Positions 16,384 through 24,583 of a stretch of 64,000 nucleotides of DNA are shown piece by piece. The position numbers and the translations under genes were made by a program. Each line of letters begins with the position of its first letter. Position 1 is the stretch's first letter. The notes under the pieces are model-generated. The model made no database searches. It saw only the letters and a list, made by a program, of their open reading frames with translations, and was not told the origin of the DNA. This stretch comes from Ornithinimicrobium faecis (GTDB lineage Bacteria; Actinomycetota; Actinomycetes; Actinomycetales; Dermatophilaceae): NCBI RefSeq assembly GCF_023923225.1, contig NZ_CP099489.1, positions 372,001-436,000 of the forward strand, given 5' to 3'.

Positions 16384-16409
16384 CTAGTGCGCAGCCCTCA
16401 GCGCACTAG
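16384..16409. promoter_or_regulatory. Inverted repeat in the divergent promoter region
   Basis: CTAGTGCGC (16384-16392) and GCGCACTAG (16401-16409) are perfect 9-base arms separated by 8 bases. They lie between the DedA-fusion gene and the kinase gene, just upstream of the kinase start, and look like the binding site of a dimeric regulator. The downstream LuxR-type response regulator is one candidate ligand. Confidence 0.6.
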
Positions 16410-16431
16410 CCTGGATGAGGTGGACAGGACC

Positions 16432-17920
16432 GTGACATGGCAGCTCCGGGACCCGTGGTGCCTGGGCTATCTCGGGCTCGCGGTGCTGCTCGGTGTCGGC
16501 ATCGGGACGTCGGGAGCCGCCTGGTTGTCCACGGTGACGGTGCTCGCGGCAATGGTGCTCGGGGTGCTCCGACCGGCCGCCTCGATGGTTTGGGCGGCCG
16601 CTCTGGTGCTCCTGGTGCTGACCGCCACCGTCCTGGGGGTGATCACCGGTGAGCGGGCCGTGGAGTCGGCTGCGCTCGCATCGTCCTCTGCCCTGGCCCA
16701 CGCGGCCGCCATCGCACTGCCCGTCGGCCTGGTCGCTCTCGTGCGGCGGACCCGGCGCCACCGTCGGCAGGGCTGGGAGCTGGCCAGCGCGATCGCGGCC
16801 ACGGAGTCGGCGCGGGCGGAGTCCGCGCTGGTGCGGGAGCGCTCGGTGATGGCGGGGGAGATCCATGATCATCTCGGGCACCGGCTCACGCTGCTCACGG
16901 TGCAGGTGGGCCGGCTCACGCTGGACCCAGACCTGCCCGAGTCCACGCGGGCCGCGCTGGCCGAGGTCCGGGGTGGGTTGGCGGAGGCCGCGAGCGAGCT
17001 CGGAGCGACGGTGCAGTTGCTGGGCCAGGGCAGTATGCCGACACGCGCCCCCGCGGACCGCTCACCTGCCGAGGTGGTCGAGCGGGCACGGTCAGCCGGT
17101 GTCCGCGTCGAGGGCGACCTGCCCCCGCGGTGGGAGGAGGAGCTGTCGGCGCCCGCCCGATCGGCCGCGGTCCGGGTGCTCTCGGAGGGGGCTGGCCAAC
17201 GCGGCCAAGCACGCCCCGGGACAGGCGGTGCACCTGGCGGCCTCGAGCGACGACGGCGTGGCCACCCTGGAGCTCGCCACCGGGCGGGCCGATCAGGCTG
17301 GGGGCGAGCAGGGTCGTGCCGCTCACGGAGGTGTCGTACAGGGCCGGGTCGCTCAGGACGGGCCAACCGCGCCGTCCCCTGCCCCGTCTTCTGGGCACGG
17401 GCTCCGGACGCTGCGGCACCGGGTGTCGCTGCTGGGCGGCGACCTGGCCGTCGAGGAGGCTGAGCAGTTCGTGCTGCGTGTCAGTCTGCCGGTCGACGCA
17501 GCCCCCGGGCCGGACTCCCGGTCGCGTGATGGCGTGCAGGAGGTGCTGCGCAGCCAGCGCGCTGCCGACGCGGACACCCGCCGGACCCGACGGCGGGCGT
17601 GGTTGGTCCCCGCTGCGCTCGCTGGCGGCGCTGTCGTGCTCACTGCCGGGTTCTTCCTCTATCTGAGCGTGGCCTCGACGCTGTCCCCGGAGGACTTCGC
17701 GCGGATCGAGGTCGGCATGCCCCAGACACAGGCCGAGCAACTCCTCCCGCCGGTGCAGATGGTCGAGGCCCCGCGCGACACCCTGCCCGAGCCGGCAGGT
17801 GCCAGCTGCCGCTATCACGAGGAGGCGGTCAGCCTCTTCGTCCGAGAAGACGTCTTCCGGGTGTGCCTGGCCGACGGTGTCGTGGTCAGCACCGACACGA
17901 TCCCGGGAGAGGGGCCCTGA
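16432..17920 (+). pseudogene. Sensor histidine kinase interrupted by a one-base frameshift
   Basis: Two overlapping frames together make one kinase of about 495 residues. The first frame carries four or five TM helices, then the HisKA_3 H-box MAGEIHDHLGHRLTLLTVQV. At the ATPase N-box the frame breaks: a run of five G at 17187-17191 reads VLSEGAGQRGQ, whereas removing one G gives VLSEGLANAAKHAPG, the expected motif. The second frame then continues with the G-box GHGLRTLRHRVSLLGG. After it comes a single TM (about 17600-17665) and a small extracytoplasmic domain with GMPQTQAEQLL and a Cys pair, resembling SmpA/BLIP-like modules. Either a true pseudogene or a homopolymer sequencing error. GTG at 16432 is taken as start; 16387 lies inside the inverted repeat. 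Confidence 0.8.
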
Positions 17921-18627
17921 TGGGTGCCCACGGCGACACCGGGCAGGAGCGACCGTCCCGACCGTCCACTGGTGAGGCTGCGGCGCGGCTGCTGGTGGTC
18001 GACGATGACGCGCTGGTGCGTGCCGGGCTGGTCGCCATCCTGCAGACCGACCCCGGCCTGCAGGTGGTGGCCGAGGCCGCCGACGGACAGGCCGGCCTCG
18101 AGGTCGCGCGGGCGCGGCGGCTGGACCTGGTGTTGCTCGACATCCGGATGCCACGACTGGATGGTCTGCGCACCCTGGAGCAGCTGCGCCACGACCGACC
18201 GGACCTGCCGGCGGCGATGCTCACCACCTTCGCCGACGAGGACTACATCTCCGAGGCCGTCGAGCTGGGGGCGATGGGCTTCCTGCTCAAGTCCGACGAA
18301 CCGCGCGAGCTCATCACGATGGTGCGTGCCATCGCTGCCGGCGGGGCGGCGTTCTCCCCACGCGTGGCCAGCTGGCTGATCCGCTCGGAGGCCACGGCCC
18401 GGCTGCGCCGGACCCGGACCGCACGCACCGCCGTCGCCGACCTCACGCCACGACAACGCGAGATCCTGGGGGTGCTGGCCACCGGGGCGTCCAACGCCGA
18501 GATCGCCCGGACCCTCCACCTGGCCGACGGCACCGTGAAGCAATATCTCAAGGCGCTGTTCGACCGGCTGGGCGTGACGAACCGCGTGCAGGCCGCGATC
18601 CTCGCGCACGAGGCAGGACTGCGATAG
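17920..18627 (+). CDS. NarL/FixJ-type response regulator
   Basis: A 235-residue regulator. After a 20-residue unconserved N-terminus the receiver domain shows VVDDDALVRAGL, the phospho-acceptor Asp in LVLLDIRMP and the Lys in GFLLKSDEP. The LuxR-type helix-turn-helix is at the C-terminus (LTPRQREILGVLATGASNAE, DGTVKQYLKALFDRLGV). The ATG overlaps the kinase stop by one base (TGATG), so it is coupled to the frameshifted kinase. If the frameshift is real, this regulator is an orphan or relies on another kinase. Confidence 0.93.
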   Translation: MGAHGDTGQERPSRPSTGEAAARLLVVDDDALVRAGLVAILQTDPGLQVVAEAADGQAGLEVARARRLDLVLLDIRMPRLDGLRTLEQLRHDRPDLPAAMLTTFADEDYISEAVELGAMGFLLKSDEPRELITMVRAIAAGGAAFSPRVASWLIRSEATARLRRTRTARTAVADLTPRQREILGVLATGASNAEIARTLHLADGTVKQYLKALFDRLGVTNRVQAAILAHEAGLR

Positions 18628-18655
18628 CACCGGACAGTGCATGACCCGGTCGCAG

Positions 18656-18691
18656 CGCCCGGTCGCGTGCTGCGTGCACGACGACCGGGCG
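18656..18691. terminator. Bidirectional hairpin between convergent genes
   Basis: CGCCCGGTCG (18656-18665) pairs with CGACCGGGCG (18682-18691), and inside it CGTGC (18666-18670) pairs with GCACG (18676-18680), leaving a 5-base loop and one bulged A: a stem of about 15 bp. It lies between the response regulator stop (18627) and the convergent phosphatase stop (18716). Confidence 0.7.
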
Positions 18692-18715
18692 GCGCCCATG
18701 GTCAGGACCCGTTGG

Positions 18716-20047
18716 TCACTGGACGCCGATGCCGTCCACGTGGCGCACCTTGCGGGTGTCGCCGCGGTGCTCGATCGTCCACTGGTCGACGAGCTGTCCC
18801 GTGGAGTCCTTGGCGGTGTAGGTCAGCTTGCGGCCCTCGACGTCGATCAGCTGATAGGTCGAGCGCGAGTGGAACGCCGTCTTGATCTCGGCGCCGTTGT
18901 CGAGCCAGTCGGAATAGTCCAGGGGGTATTGCCGGATCGAGGAGGACGAGGTCACGAAGACCGGCCCGCTCTCGTAGCGGCCCTTGGCGGCGTTGCGCTG
19001 ACCGGAGACGTAGGCGTGGTCGTGGCCCTGCAGGACCAGGTCGACCTCGTGCTCCTCGAGGACCGGCTCGATCGTCGCGCGCAGCTCGGGGTTGGCCCGG
19101 TCCGGTGACGACGAATAGACCGGATAGTGCATGTTGACGATCGTGAACTCGCGCGGGTTGTCGGTCAGCACCCCGTCCAGCCACTCGGCCTGCGCGTCCA
19201 GCCAGCGCTGCTCGTCGGCCTTGTCCAGCGGGATGCGGTAGTAACTGTTGAGCGTCACGACGCGCACGTCGTCGACGTCGGTGTAGTAGACGGTCTCATC
19301 GAAGTGCTCGAAGTCGTCCGGACCGTTGTCCGGCAGCGCGAACTGGCCGCGGAACTGCGGGGTCAGCTCACCGGAGTCGGTCGAGCGGTATTCGTGGTTG
19401 CCCACGGCCGGGATCCACTGCATCTGGCGGGGCGTGGAGCCGGCGGCCGTCAGGAGCTGGTCCCACTGGGCGTCGTTGTTGAAGTTGTTGATCTGGTCAC
19501 CGACGGTGATCATCGCGCGGGCTCCGGGACGGTCCTGGGTCGCGGCCAGCGCCACCCGGGTCCACTGGTCGGCGATGCCGGTCTGGATGTCGCCCATGGC
19601 GATCAGCGAGGTGCGCGACGCACTCGGGTCCGAGGTCGTGAACGGCATCCACGGCGACCAGGCGGAGCCGTCGCCGACGCGATAGAGGTAGGGCGTGCCC
19701 GGCTCCAGGTCGGTGAACGTGGCCGAGTGGAAGGCGTGCCGATAGCCGAGATCGGTGTCCTGCTCCTGGGTCTCGTCGGCCGCGACGGTCGTGGTCTGGA
19801 AACCCCACGGGTTGGCCGTGTCCGGTGAGATCTGAGCCTGCGGTGCCGTCACGTCCGTGGCGCTGCGCCAGGTCACCGACTGAGTCGTGGCGTTGTCCGT
19901 CGTCGGGTTGAGCACGATGCGGTCCGCAGTGGGTGATGGCGCCGACGGGGCGTCGGACGTGGGCGTGGGCGTGGCGAGTGCCGCGGTGGCGACGATCACG
20001 GCGGTGACTGCGGCCGGGGCCAGCGCGCGTGTCAGTGACGTGGGCAT
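18716..20047 (-). CDS. Secreted purple acid phosphatase-like metallophosphoesterase
   Basis: A 443-residue exported enzyme. Signal peptide about residues 1-27, an N-terminal fibronectin/PAP-like beta domain (about 40-145, ending in LEPGTPYLYRVGDG), then the calcineurin-like catalytic domain with all metal motifs in order: AMGDIQTG, TVGDQINNF, AVGNHEYRS, VNMHYPVYSS and LQGHDHAYVSG. It should hydrolyse phosphate esters outside the cell, though diesterase activity is possible. The ATG at 20047 has GGGAG upstream and is the only start giving a signal peptide. Divergent from the phosphodiester glycosidase gene, suggesting shared control, perhaps by phosphate. Confidence 0.9.
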   Translation of the reverse strand: MPTSLTRALAPAAVTAVIVATAALATPTPTSDAPSAPSPTADRIVLNPTTDNATTQSVTWRSATDVTAPQAQISPDTANPWGFQTTTVAADETQEQDTDLGYRHAFHSATFTDLEPGTPYLYRVGDGSAWSPWMPFTTSDPSASRTSLIAMGDIQTGIADQWTRVALAATQDRPGARAMITVGDQINNFNNDAQWDQLLTAAGSTPRQMQWIPAVGNHEYRSTDSGELTPQFRGQFALPDNGPDDFEHFDETVYYTDVDDVRVVTLNSYYRIPLDKADEQRWLDAQAEWLDGVLTDNPREFTIVNMHYPVYSSSPDRANPELRATIEPVLEEHEVDLVLQGHDHAYVSGQRNAAKGRYESGPVFVTSSSSIRQYPLDYSDWLDNGAEIKTAFHSRSTYQLIDVEGRKLTYTAKDSTGQLVDQWTIEHRGDTRKVRHVDGIGVQ

Positions 20048-20321
20048 GGGAGAGCTCCCTGTATGTCGTGGGGTTGGGTCGCCCCGGACGGTAGGGCGGG
20101 TCTGTGGCCGGGTTGTGTGCCGTTGACGAACGGGGTGGGTGCAGGGGGTGGACGGCCCCTGAACCGGGGCGCCCAGCTCCGCGATCTGCTCCGTGCGCGC
20201 GTCCCGTTCGCGCCCTCGACGCCGAGGGTTCACGTCGCGGTCGGCCCCTGGTGCGGGTGGCCCCCTAGCGTCTGGCGGGTTGATCGGGGGATCACACACC
20301 ACGCTCTCGAGAGGTCATCTG

Positions 20322-21617
20322 ATGCGCACGCGCACACCGTCCACCCGCCGCACCCTGGGGCTTGCCCTGGCTGGAGTCCTGGCCACCAGCACGCTGGTCG
20401 CCGCGCCCCTGCTGTCCACAGCTCTGCCCGGCGCCGCCACGGCGCAGGCCAGCGAGGCCTTCCCCGAGTCGGGGCTGGTCTCGGTGACCGAGACCGGGAC
20501 CGAGACGGTCGGCGCCGGACTGGAGCACACGGCATACGACATCGTGACCGGTGCCGGTGCCTCCAAGGCCAACCTGTTCATGGTCGACCTCGACGTCGCC
20601 GACGTCGGCCTGATCACCGCCCCCTATGTCGCCAGCAGCCAGCGGCTGGATGACATGGCTGAGGCGGCCGGAGTGCGGGCGGCCATCAACGGTGACTTCT
20701 TCCAGATCGACAACGAGGGCAACCACGGCGACATCCCGGTGACCCAGGCCGCCGCCGGTGCCGAGGTGCTCGACGGTGAGATGCGCTCGACTGCCGTCCC
20801 CGTGGGGCAGCGCTATGGCGGGACCATGCCCAAGGAGTACAACGACGGCAACCAGGTCATCGGCCAGCTGCGCAACGGAGACGCCGTGGTGACCCGCGTG
20901 GAGATGCGCGGCTTCATCGCCACGGACACGCACGGCAAGATCGACGTGGATGCCCTCAACCAATACGGCATGGAACGCGGCCAGATCGGTGCGTATGACG
21001 GTCAGTGGGGGCGCGTCTCGCGCGAGCGGGCGGCGTGCGGCAGCGAGGACCGGCGAGCCGACCCGTGCACGGGCGACGTCACCGAGGTGATCATCACCCA
21101 GGGCGTCGTGACCTCGGTATCCCCGACGATCGGTGCCGGCCAGCTCGGCAAGAACCAGATCGCGGTGATCGGGCGCGAGGGCGGGGCCGCCACCCTGGCC
21201 GAGCTGGAGGTCGGCGAGGGTGTGGGCAGCAACTTCAAGCCCGTCTCGCCCGCCGGCAAGCTCGACTGGGCGCTGGCCGGAGGCATCCTGGTGCAGGACG
21301 GTGTGCTCGCGGCCAGCGCTGGTGGCTCGGCCGCTGCCCGGGTCGCGGCGGGTGTGTCCGCCGACGGTGCCACGCTCTATCTGCTGGCGGTCGACGGTGG
21401 TCAGCCGCAGAGCAAGGGCACCAGCATCCGCGACATTGGTGACCTGACCCGCCACCTCGGGGCGCACGACGTGATGCTGCTCGACGGTGGCGGCTCCACC
21501 ACCATGCTGTCGCGTGACTCCGACGACGCAGAGTTTGAGCTGTTGAGCAAGAGCCGGGTGGCGGGCCTCGAGGTGTTGCGCTACATCCCCAACGGCATCG
21601 GCATCTGGACCGACTGA
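20322..21617 (+). CDS. Secreted phosphodiester glycosidase (NAGPA domain) protein
   Basis: A 431-residue exported protein. A signal peptide (RRTLGLALAGVLATSTLVAA) ends in an Ala-rich site near residue 45. The rest matches the NAGPA family: GVRAAINGDFFQIDNEGN near residue 125, LDWALAGGILVQDG, YLLAVDGGQPQSKG and the terminal MLLDGGGSTTML. The family cleaves alpha-N-acetylglucosamine-1-phosphodiesters or similar sugar phosphodiesters, so a role in wall teichoic-acid or sugar-phosphate turnover is plausible. A small palindrome TGATC-GGGG-GATCA (20281-20294) precedes the gene in the 274-base divergent region shared with the phosphatase; nothing else is obvious there. Confidence 0.88.
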   Translation: MRTRTPSTRRTLGLALAGVLATSTLVAAPLLSTALPGAATAQASEAFPESGLVSVTETGTETVGAGLEHTAYDIVTGAGASKANLFMVDLDVADVGLITAPYVASSQRLDDMAEAAGVRAAINGDFFQIDNEGNHGDIPVTQAAAGAEVLDGEMRSTAVPVGQRYGGTMPKEYNDGNQVIGQLRNGDAVVTRVEMRGFIATDTHGKIDVDALNQYGMERGQIGAYDGQWGRVSRERAACGSEDRRADPCTGDVTEVIITQGVVTSVSPTIGAGQLGKNQIAVIGREGGAATLAELEVGEGVGSNFKPVSPAGKLDWALAGGILVQDGVLAASAGGSAAARVAAGVSADGATLYLLAVDGGQPQSKGTSIRDIGDLTRHLGAHDVMLLDGGGSTTMLSRDSDDAEFELLSKSRVAGLEVLRYIPNGIGIWTD

Positions 21618-21683
21618 CCCCTGCTCGCAGTCTGCGCGGGGTGCGGTGGCCGGGAGAGGTGACCTGACGGCATACTCAGGGTC

Positions 21684-23000
21684 ATGTCACTGAGCACCGA
21701 GCAGAGTCAGCGCGACCACATCAAGGAACTGAGCCGCAAGCACGTCTTCACCTCGTGGTCGGCCCAGGGAGCGCTCGACCAGCTCCCGCTCGCCGGCGGT
21801 GAGGGCGCGCACTTCTGGGACCACGAGGGCAACCGCTATCTGGACCTGACCTCCCAGCTGGTCAACGTCAACATCGGTTATCAGCACCCCAAGCTCGTGG
21901 CCGCGATCCAGGAGGCTGCCGGTCAGCTGGTCACCATCGGGCCGGGCTTTGACAGCGAGTCCCGCGCCGAGGCCGCCCGGCTGGTCTCCGAGCGCGCGCC
22001 GGAGGGCATGAACAAGGTCTTCTTCACCAACTCCGGTGCCGAGGCCGTCGAGAACGCGATCCGCCTCGCCCGCCTGCACACGGGCCGGCACAAGCTGCTT
22101 GCGGCTTATCGCAGTTATCACGGCGCCACCCACGGGGCGATCTCGCTGACCGGTGAGGGCCGCCGCCTGGGCTCGGAGCCCGGCCTCCCCGGCGTCGTGC
22201 ACTTCTGGGGTCCCTATCTCTATCGCTCGGCCTTCTACGCGTCCACCGAGCAGGAGGAGAGCGAGCGCGCGCTGGAGCACCTGCGCCAGACCCTGCAGTT
22301 CGAGGGTCCGGACCGCGTCGCCGCGATCATCCTGGAGTCCGTCGTCGGGTCCAACGGCATCCTGGTGCCCCCGGCGGGTTATCTCGAGGGCGTGCGCGCG
22401 CTGTGCGACGAGCACGGCATCATGCTGATCGCCGATGAGGTGATGGCCGGCTTTGCCCGCACCGGGCAGTGGTTCGCGATCCAGCACTGGGACGTGCGCC
22501 CCGACCTGATCACCTTCGCCAAGGGTGTCAACTCCGGTTATGTCCCCCTCGGCGGCGTGGTGATCTCCGACGAGATCTCCGCGACCTTCAACGAGCGGCC
22601 CTACCCCGGCGGCCTGACCTATTCCGGTCACGCGCTGGCCTGTGCCTCCGCGGCCGCCTCCATCAACATCATGGAGGAGGAGGGGATCCTGGAGCACGTG
22701 CGCCAGCTCGACGAGCAGGTCCTGCGTCCCGGGCTGACCGCGCTCGCCGAGCAGCACGAGGTCGTCGGCGACGTCCGCGGGATCGGCGCGTTCTGGGCTG
22801 TGGAGCTCGTGGCCGACCGCGAGACCAAGGAGCCGCTCGGCGCGGAGGCGATGGGCCGCATCGCCGCCGCGTGCAAGGCGGAGGGCGTCTGGCCGCTCAT
22901 CGTCGCCAACCGGGTGCATGTCGTGCCCCCGTGCGTCATCACGCAGGACGAGGCACGTCGCGCCCTGGAGGTTCTCGGGAGCGCGCTCAGCTCGGTTTAG
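21684..23000 (+). CDS. Class III PLP-dependent aminotransferase
   Basis: A 438-residue cytoplasmic enzyme of the omega-aminotransferase family: FFTNSGAEAVENAIRLAR near residue 113, the Tyr/His pair in YRSYHGATHGA, LIADEVMAGFARTG with the PLP-ring Asp near residue 252, and the Schiff-base Lys in TFAKGVNSGYVPLGG near 280. It resembles taurine/beta-alanine or aspartate-family aminotransferases annotated only by class; the amino donor cannot be decided. It is followed 8 bases later by cutA with its own Shine-Dalgarno, so the two may be one transcript. Confidence 0.92.
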   Translation: MSLSTEQSQRDHIKELSRKHVFTSWSAQGALDQLPLAGGEGAHFWDHEGNRYLDLTSQLVNVNIGYQHPKLVAAIQEAAGQLVTIGPGFDSESRAEAARLVSERAPEGMNKVFFTNSGAEAVENAIRLARLHTGRHKLLAAYRSYHGATHGAISLTGEGRRLGSEPGLPGVVHFWGPYLYRSAFYASTEQEESERALEHLRQTLQFEGPDRVAAIILESVVGSNGILVPPAGYLEGVRALCDEHGIMLIADEVMAGFARTGQWFAIQHWDVRPDLITFAKGVNSGYVPLGGVVISDEISATFNERPYPGGLTYSGHALACASAAASINIMEEEGILEHVRQLDEQVLRPGLTALAEQHEVVGDVRGIGAFWAVELVADRETKEPLGAEAMGRIAAACKAEGVWPLIVANRVHVVPPCVITQDEARRALEVLGSALSSV

Positions 23001-23008
23001 GAGGCAGC

Positions 23009-23380
23009 ATGACCGAACTCACTCCGGTGCAGCGCGTGCCGGGGACGAGCCGGCTGATCGAGGTCCGGATCAGCACGCCCGATGCCGACACGGCTCAGGC
23101 GCTGGCCACGGACATCGTGGACCGGCACCTGGCGGCGTGCGTGCAGATCCTGGGCCCGATCACCTCCATCTATTCGTGGAAGGGCGAGACCCACCAGGCG
23201 CTGGAATGGTTGATGCTGGCCAAGACCACCGCCGAGATGTTTGACGACATCTCGGAGTTGGTCACCAGCCAGCACCCCTACGACGTCCCGGAGGTGATCG
23301 CGGTCACCGTGCGCCACGTCCTGGATGAATACGGCGCCTGGGTGCGCGACGTGGTGCATGGTCCCGACCTCGACGAGTGA
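23009..23380 (+). CDS. cutA: CutA divalent-cation tolerance protein
   Basis: A 123-residue CutA1 family protein, a trimeric ferredoxin-like fold. The conserved blocks are all present: HLAACVQILGPITSIYSWKG, then LEWLMLAKTTAEMFDDISEL and SQHPYDVPEVIAV, followed by the terminal Trp in YGAWVRDVV. Role in cation tolerance is by family; biochemical function is still unclear. Shine-Dalgarno TAGGAGGCA before the ATG. Second gene after the aminotransferase. Confidence 0.93.
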   Translation: MTELTPVQRVPGTSRLIEVRISTPDADTAQALATDIVDRHLAACVQILGPITSIYSWKGETHQALEWLMLAKTTAEMFDDISELVTSQHPYDVPEVIAVTVRHVLDEYGAWVRDVVHGPDLDE

Positions 23381-23387
23381 GCCGGGG

Positions 23388-23972
23388 TCAGTCGGTGTCG
23401 TCGGTGAGGCGTCTCTCGAAGCGAGTGGTGTAGGGCCACCGGGGTCCGCCATCCTCGGCCGGGGTCGGAATCTTGCCGTAGCGCGTGCCAGGAGGAGGCG
23501 TGAATCCCTCCGCGCTCCATTTTGGCTTGGGCCCGAAACCGCGATTGCCGATCCGTTCGTGATAGTCCCACCACAGCGGTCCCCACGGGGTCTCTTTGAC
23601 CTTGCGGTGCGCAGGGAATCGTCCGCCAGCCCGGGTGCGTGCCGCCACGTCAGTCAGGTCCCACCACGGGTCCGGGCCGTCGCTGGAGACCGGCTGGACC
23701 ACGAGCTCATAGCCGGTGCCCTCCAGAAAGGCGATGGCCGCGTCCAGACGCATGCCGCTGGCGTCGACCTCGACGCGGGCCAGGGTGTCGCGGCTCAGGT
23801 CGCGTTCGGCGGCATAGGCCCGTTGGCTCTGTTCGCGCTGCCTGCGGTCGGCACGCAGCGCCAGTCCAACCTGTTCCTGGACCGACGGCGTGGGTGGCGG
23901 CTCCGCCGTGCGGGTCCGGCCCGTCCGGCGACCCTGACGCTGCGCTGGGTGAGGTGACGGAACTTTCTCCAT
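23388..23972 (-). CDS. Hypothetical protein with a possible XRE-like helix-turn-helix
   Basis: A 194-residue protein. A basic, Pro-rich N-terminus (1-30) is followed by a helical region with the shape of an XRE-type helix-turn-helix: VQEQVGLALRADRRQREQSQ, AYAAERDLSRDTLARVE and LDAAIAFLEGTGYELVV (about residues 31-92). The C-terminal 90 residues are Trp/Pro/Arg-rich (DPWWDLTDVA, GPLWWDYHERIG) and match nothing I recognise. The ATG at 23972 is preferred; the longer frame runs into the repeat element and is not protein-like. Convergent with cutA, 7 bases apart. Confidence 0.65.
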   Translation of the reverse strand: MEKVPSPHPAQRQGRRTGRTRTAEPPPTPSVQEQVGLALRADRRQREQSQRAYAAERDLSRDTLARVEVDASGMRLDAAIAFLEGTGYELVVQPVSSDGPDPWWDLTDVAARTRAGGRFPAHRKVKETPWGPLWWDYHERIGNRGFGPKPKWSAEGFTPPPGTRYGKIPTPAEDGGPRWPYTTRFERRLTDDTD

Positions 23973-24105
23973 GGGCCCACTGTGGCTGGACGCGGCGCGG
24001 CGTGGTGGACACGCCTGACAGTTTGTGGCTGACGCAGGAGGTGTCGTCAGCCCTGTGGATGACGGGGGCCGGCACCGCGTCCAGGCAGCCGCGCGGCAGG
24101 GCATC

Positions 24106-24279
24106 CGTGGGGGACGTGACATTGGTGTCGTGACATGCACCAGTCGACCCATTGGTGTGGTGACGTGCACCAGTCGACCCATTGGTGTGGTGGCACGCAC
24201 CAGCCGACCCATTGGTGTGGTGACGTGCACCAGCCGACCCATTGGTGCGCGCGGGGACACCAATGTCACGTCCCCCACG
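24106..24279. repeat. Inverted-terminal element with 30-bp tandem units (copy 1)
   Basis: This 174-base element has perfect 24-base inverted ends (24106-24129 and 24256-24279) whose shared core is GGGGGACGTGACATTGGTGT. Between them four 30-base units run in tandem from 24121 to 24240, consensus start ATTGGTGTGGTGACGTGCAC and end CAGYCGACCC. Each unit is itself a small inverted repeat (TGGTG...CACCA). A partial fifth unit leads into the right end. A second copy is at 32678-32816. It fills most of the 426-base gap between the hypothetical gene (start 23972) and tRNA-Gly; I see no gene in the rest of the gap. Open frames across it are artefacts of the 30-base period. Confidence 0.85.
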
Positions 24280-24398
24280 ATCGGGGTGGTCTCGGGCGGA
24301 ACGTGACCCAGATCGGGACGATTCTCGGGCAGAACGAGGCCCGGAACGGGGCGCAGTGGCGGGGAGAGGGGAGTGACGGCATACCGGGGCTGTTGCGG

Positions 24399-24472
24399 TG
24401 GAGCGGGCGACGAGAATCGAACTCGCGTATTCAGCTTGGGAAGCTGATGTTCTACCATTGAACTACGCCCGC
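24399..24472 (-). tRNA. tRNA-Gly (anticodon CCC)
   Basis: On the minus strand the cloverleaf is complete: acceptor GCGGGCG/CGCCCGC, D arm, anticodon stem TCAGC/GCTGA around the loop TTCCCAA (anticodon CCC, reading GGG), T arm with GTTCGATTC, discriminator U and an encoded CCA (24399-24401). Stands alone between the repeat element and dcd. Confidence 0.95.
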
Positions 24473-24583
24473 AGGCTGCCTCAGAGGCAGGCTCCGGAGA
24501 GTGTAACCGACGCTCTGGGCCGGCACAGAACCCGTCTGGCCCCAGCGCGGAACGAGACTGGCTGAACCAAGTAACCTGTCTGC

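Noticed and set aside
24121..24240. CRISPR-like array of 30-bp repeats
   Set aside because: The units are directly adjacent with no variable spacers, and no cas genes are in the window.
24025..24461. Open frames with THWC- or MGRLV-type peptide repeats across the inverted-terminal elements
   Set aside because: They arise only because the 30-base unit is a multiple of three and lacks stops; they occur in several frames and strands at both copies and have no ribosome site.
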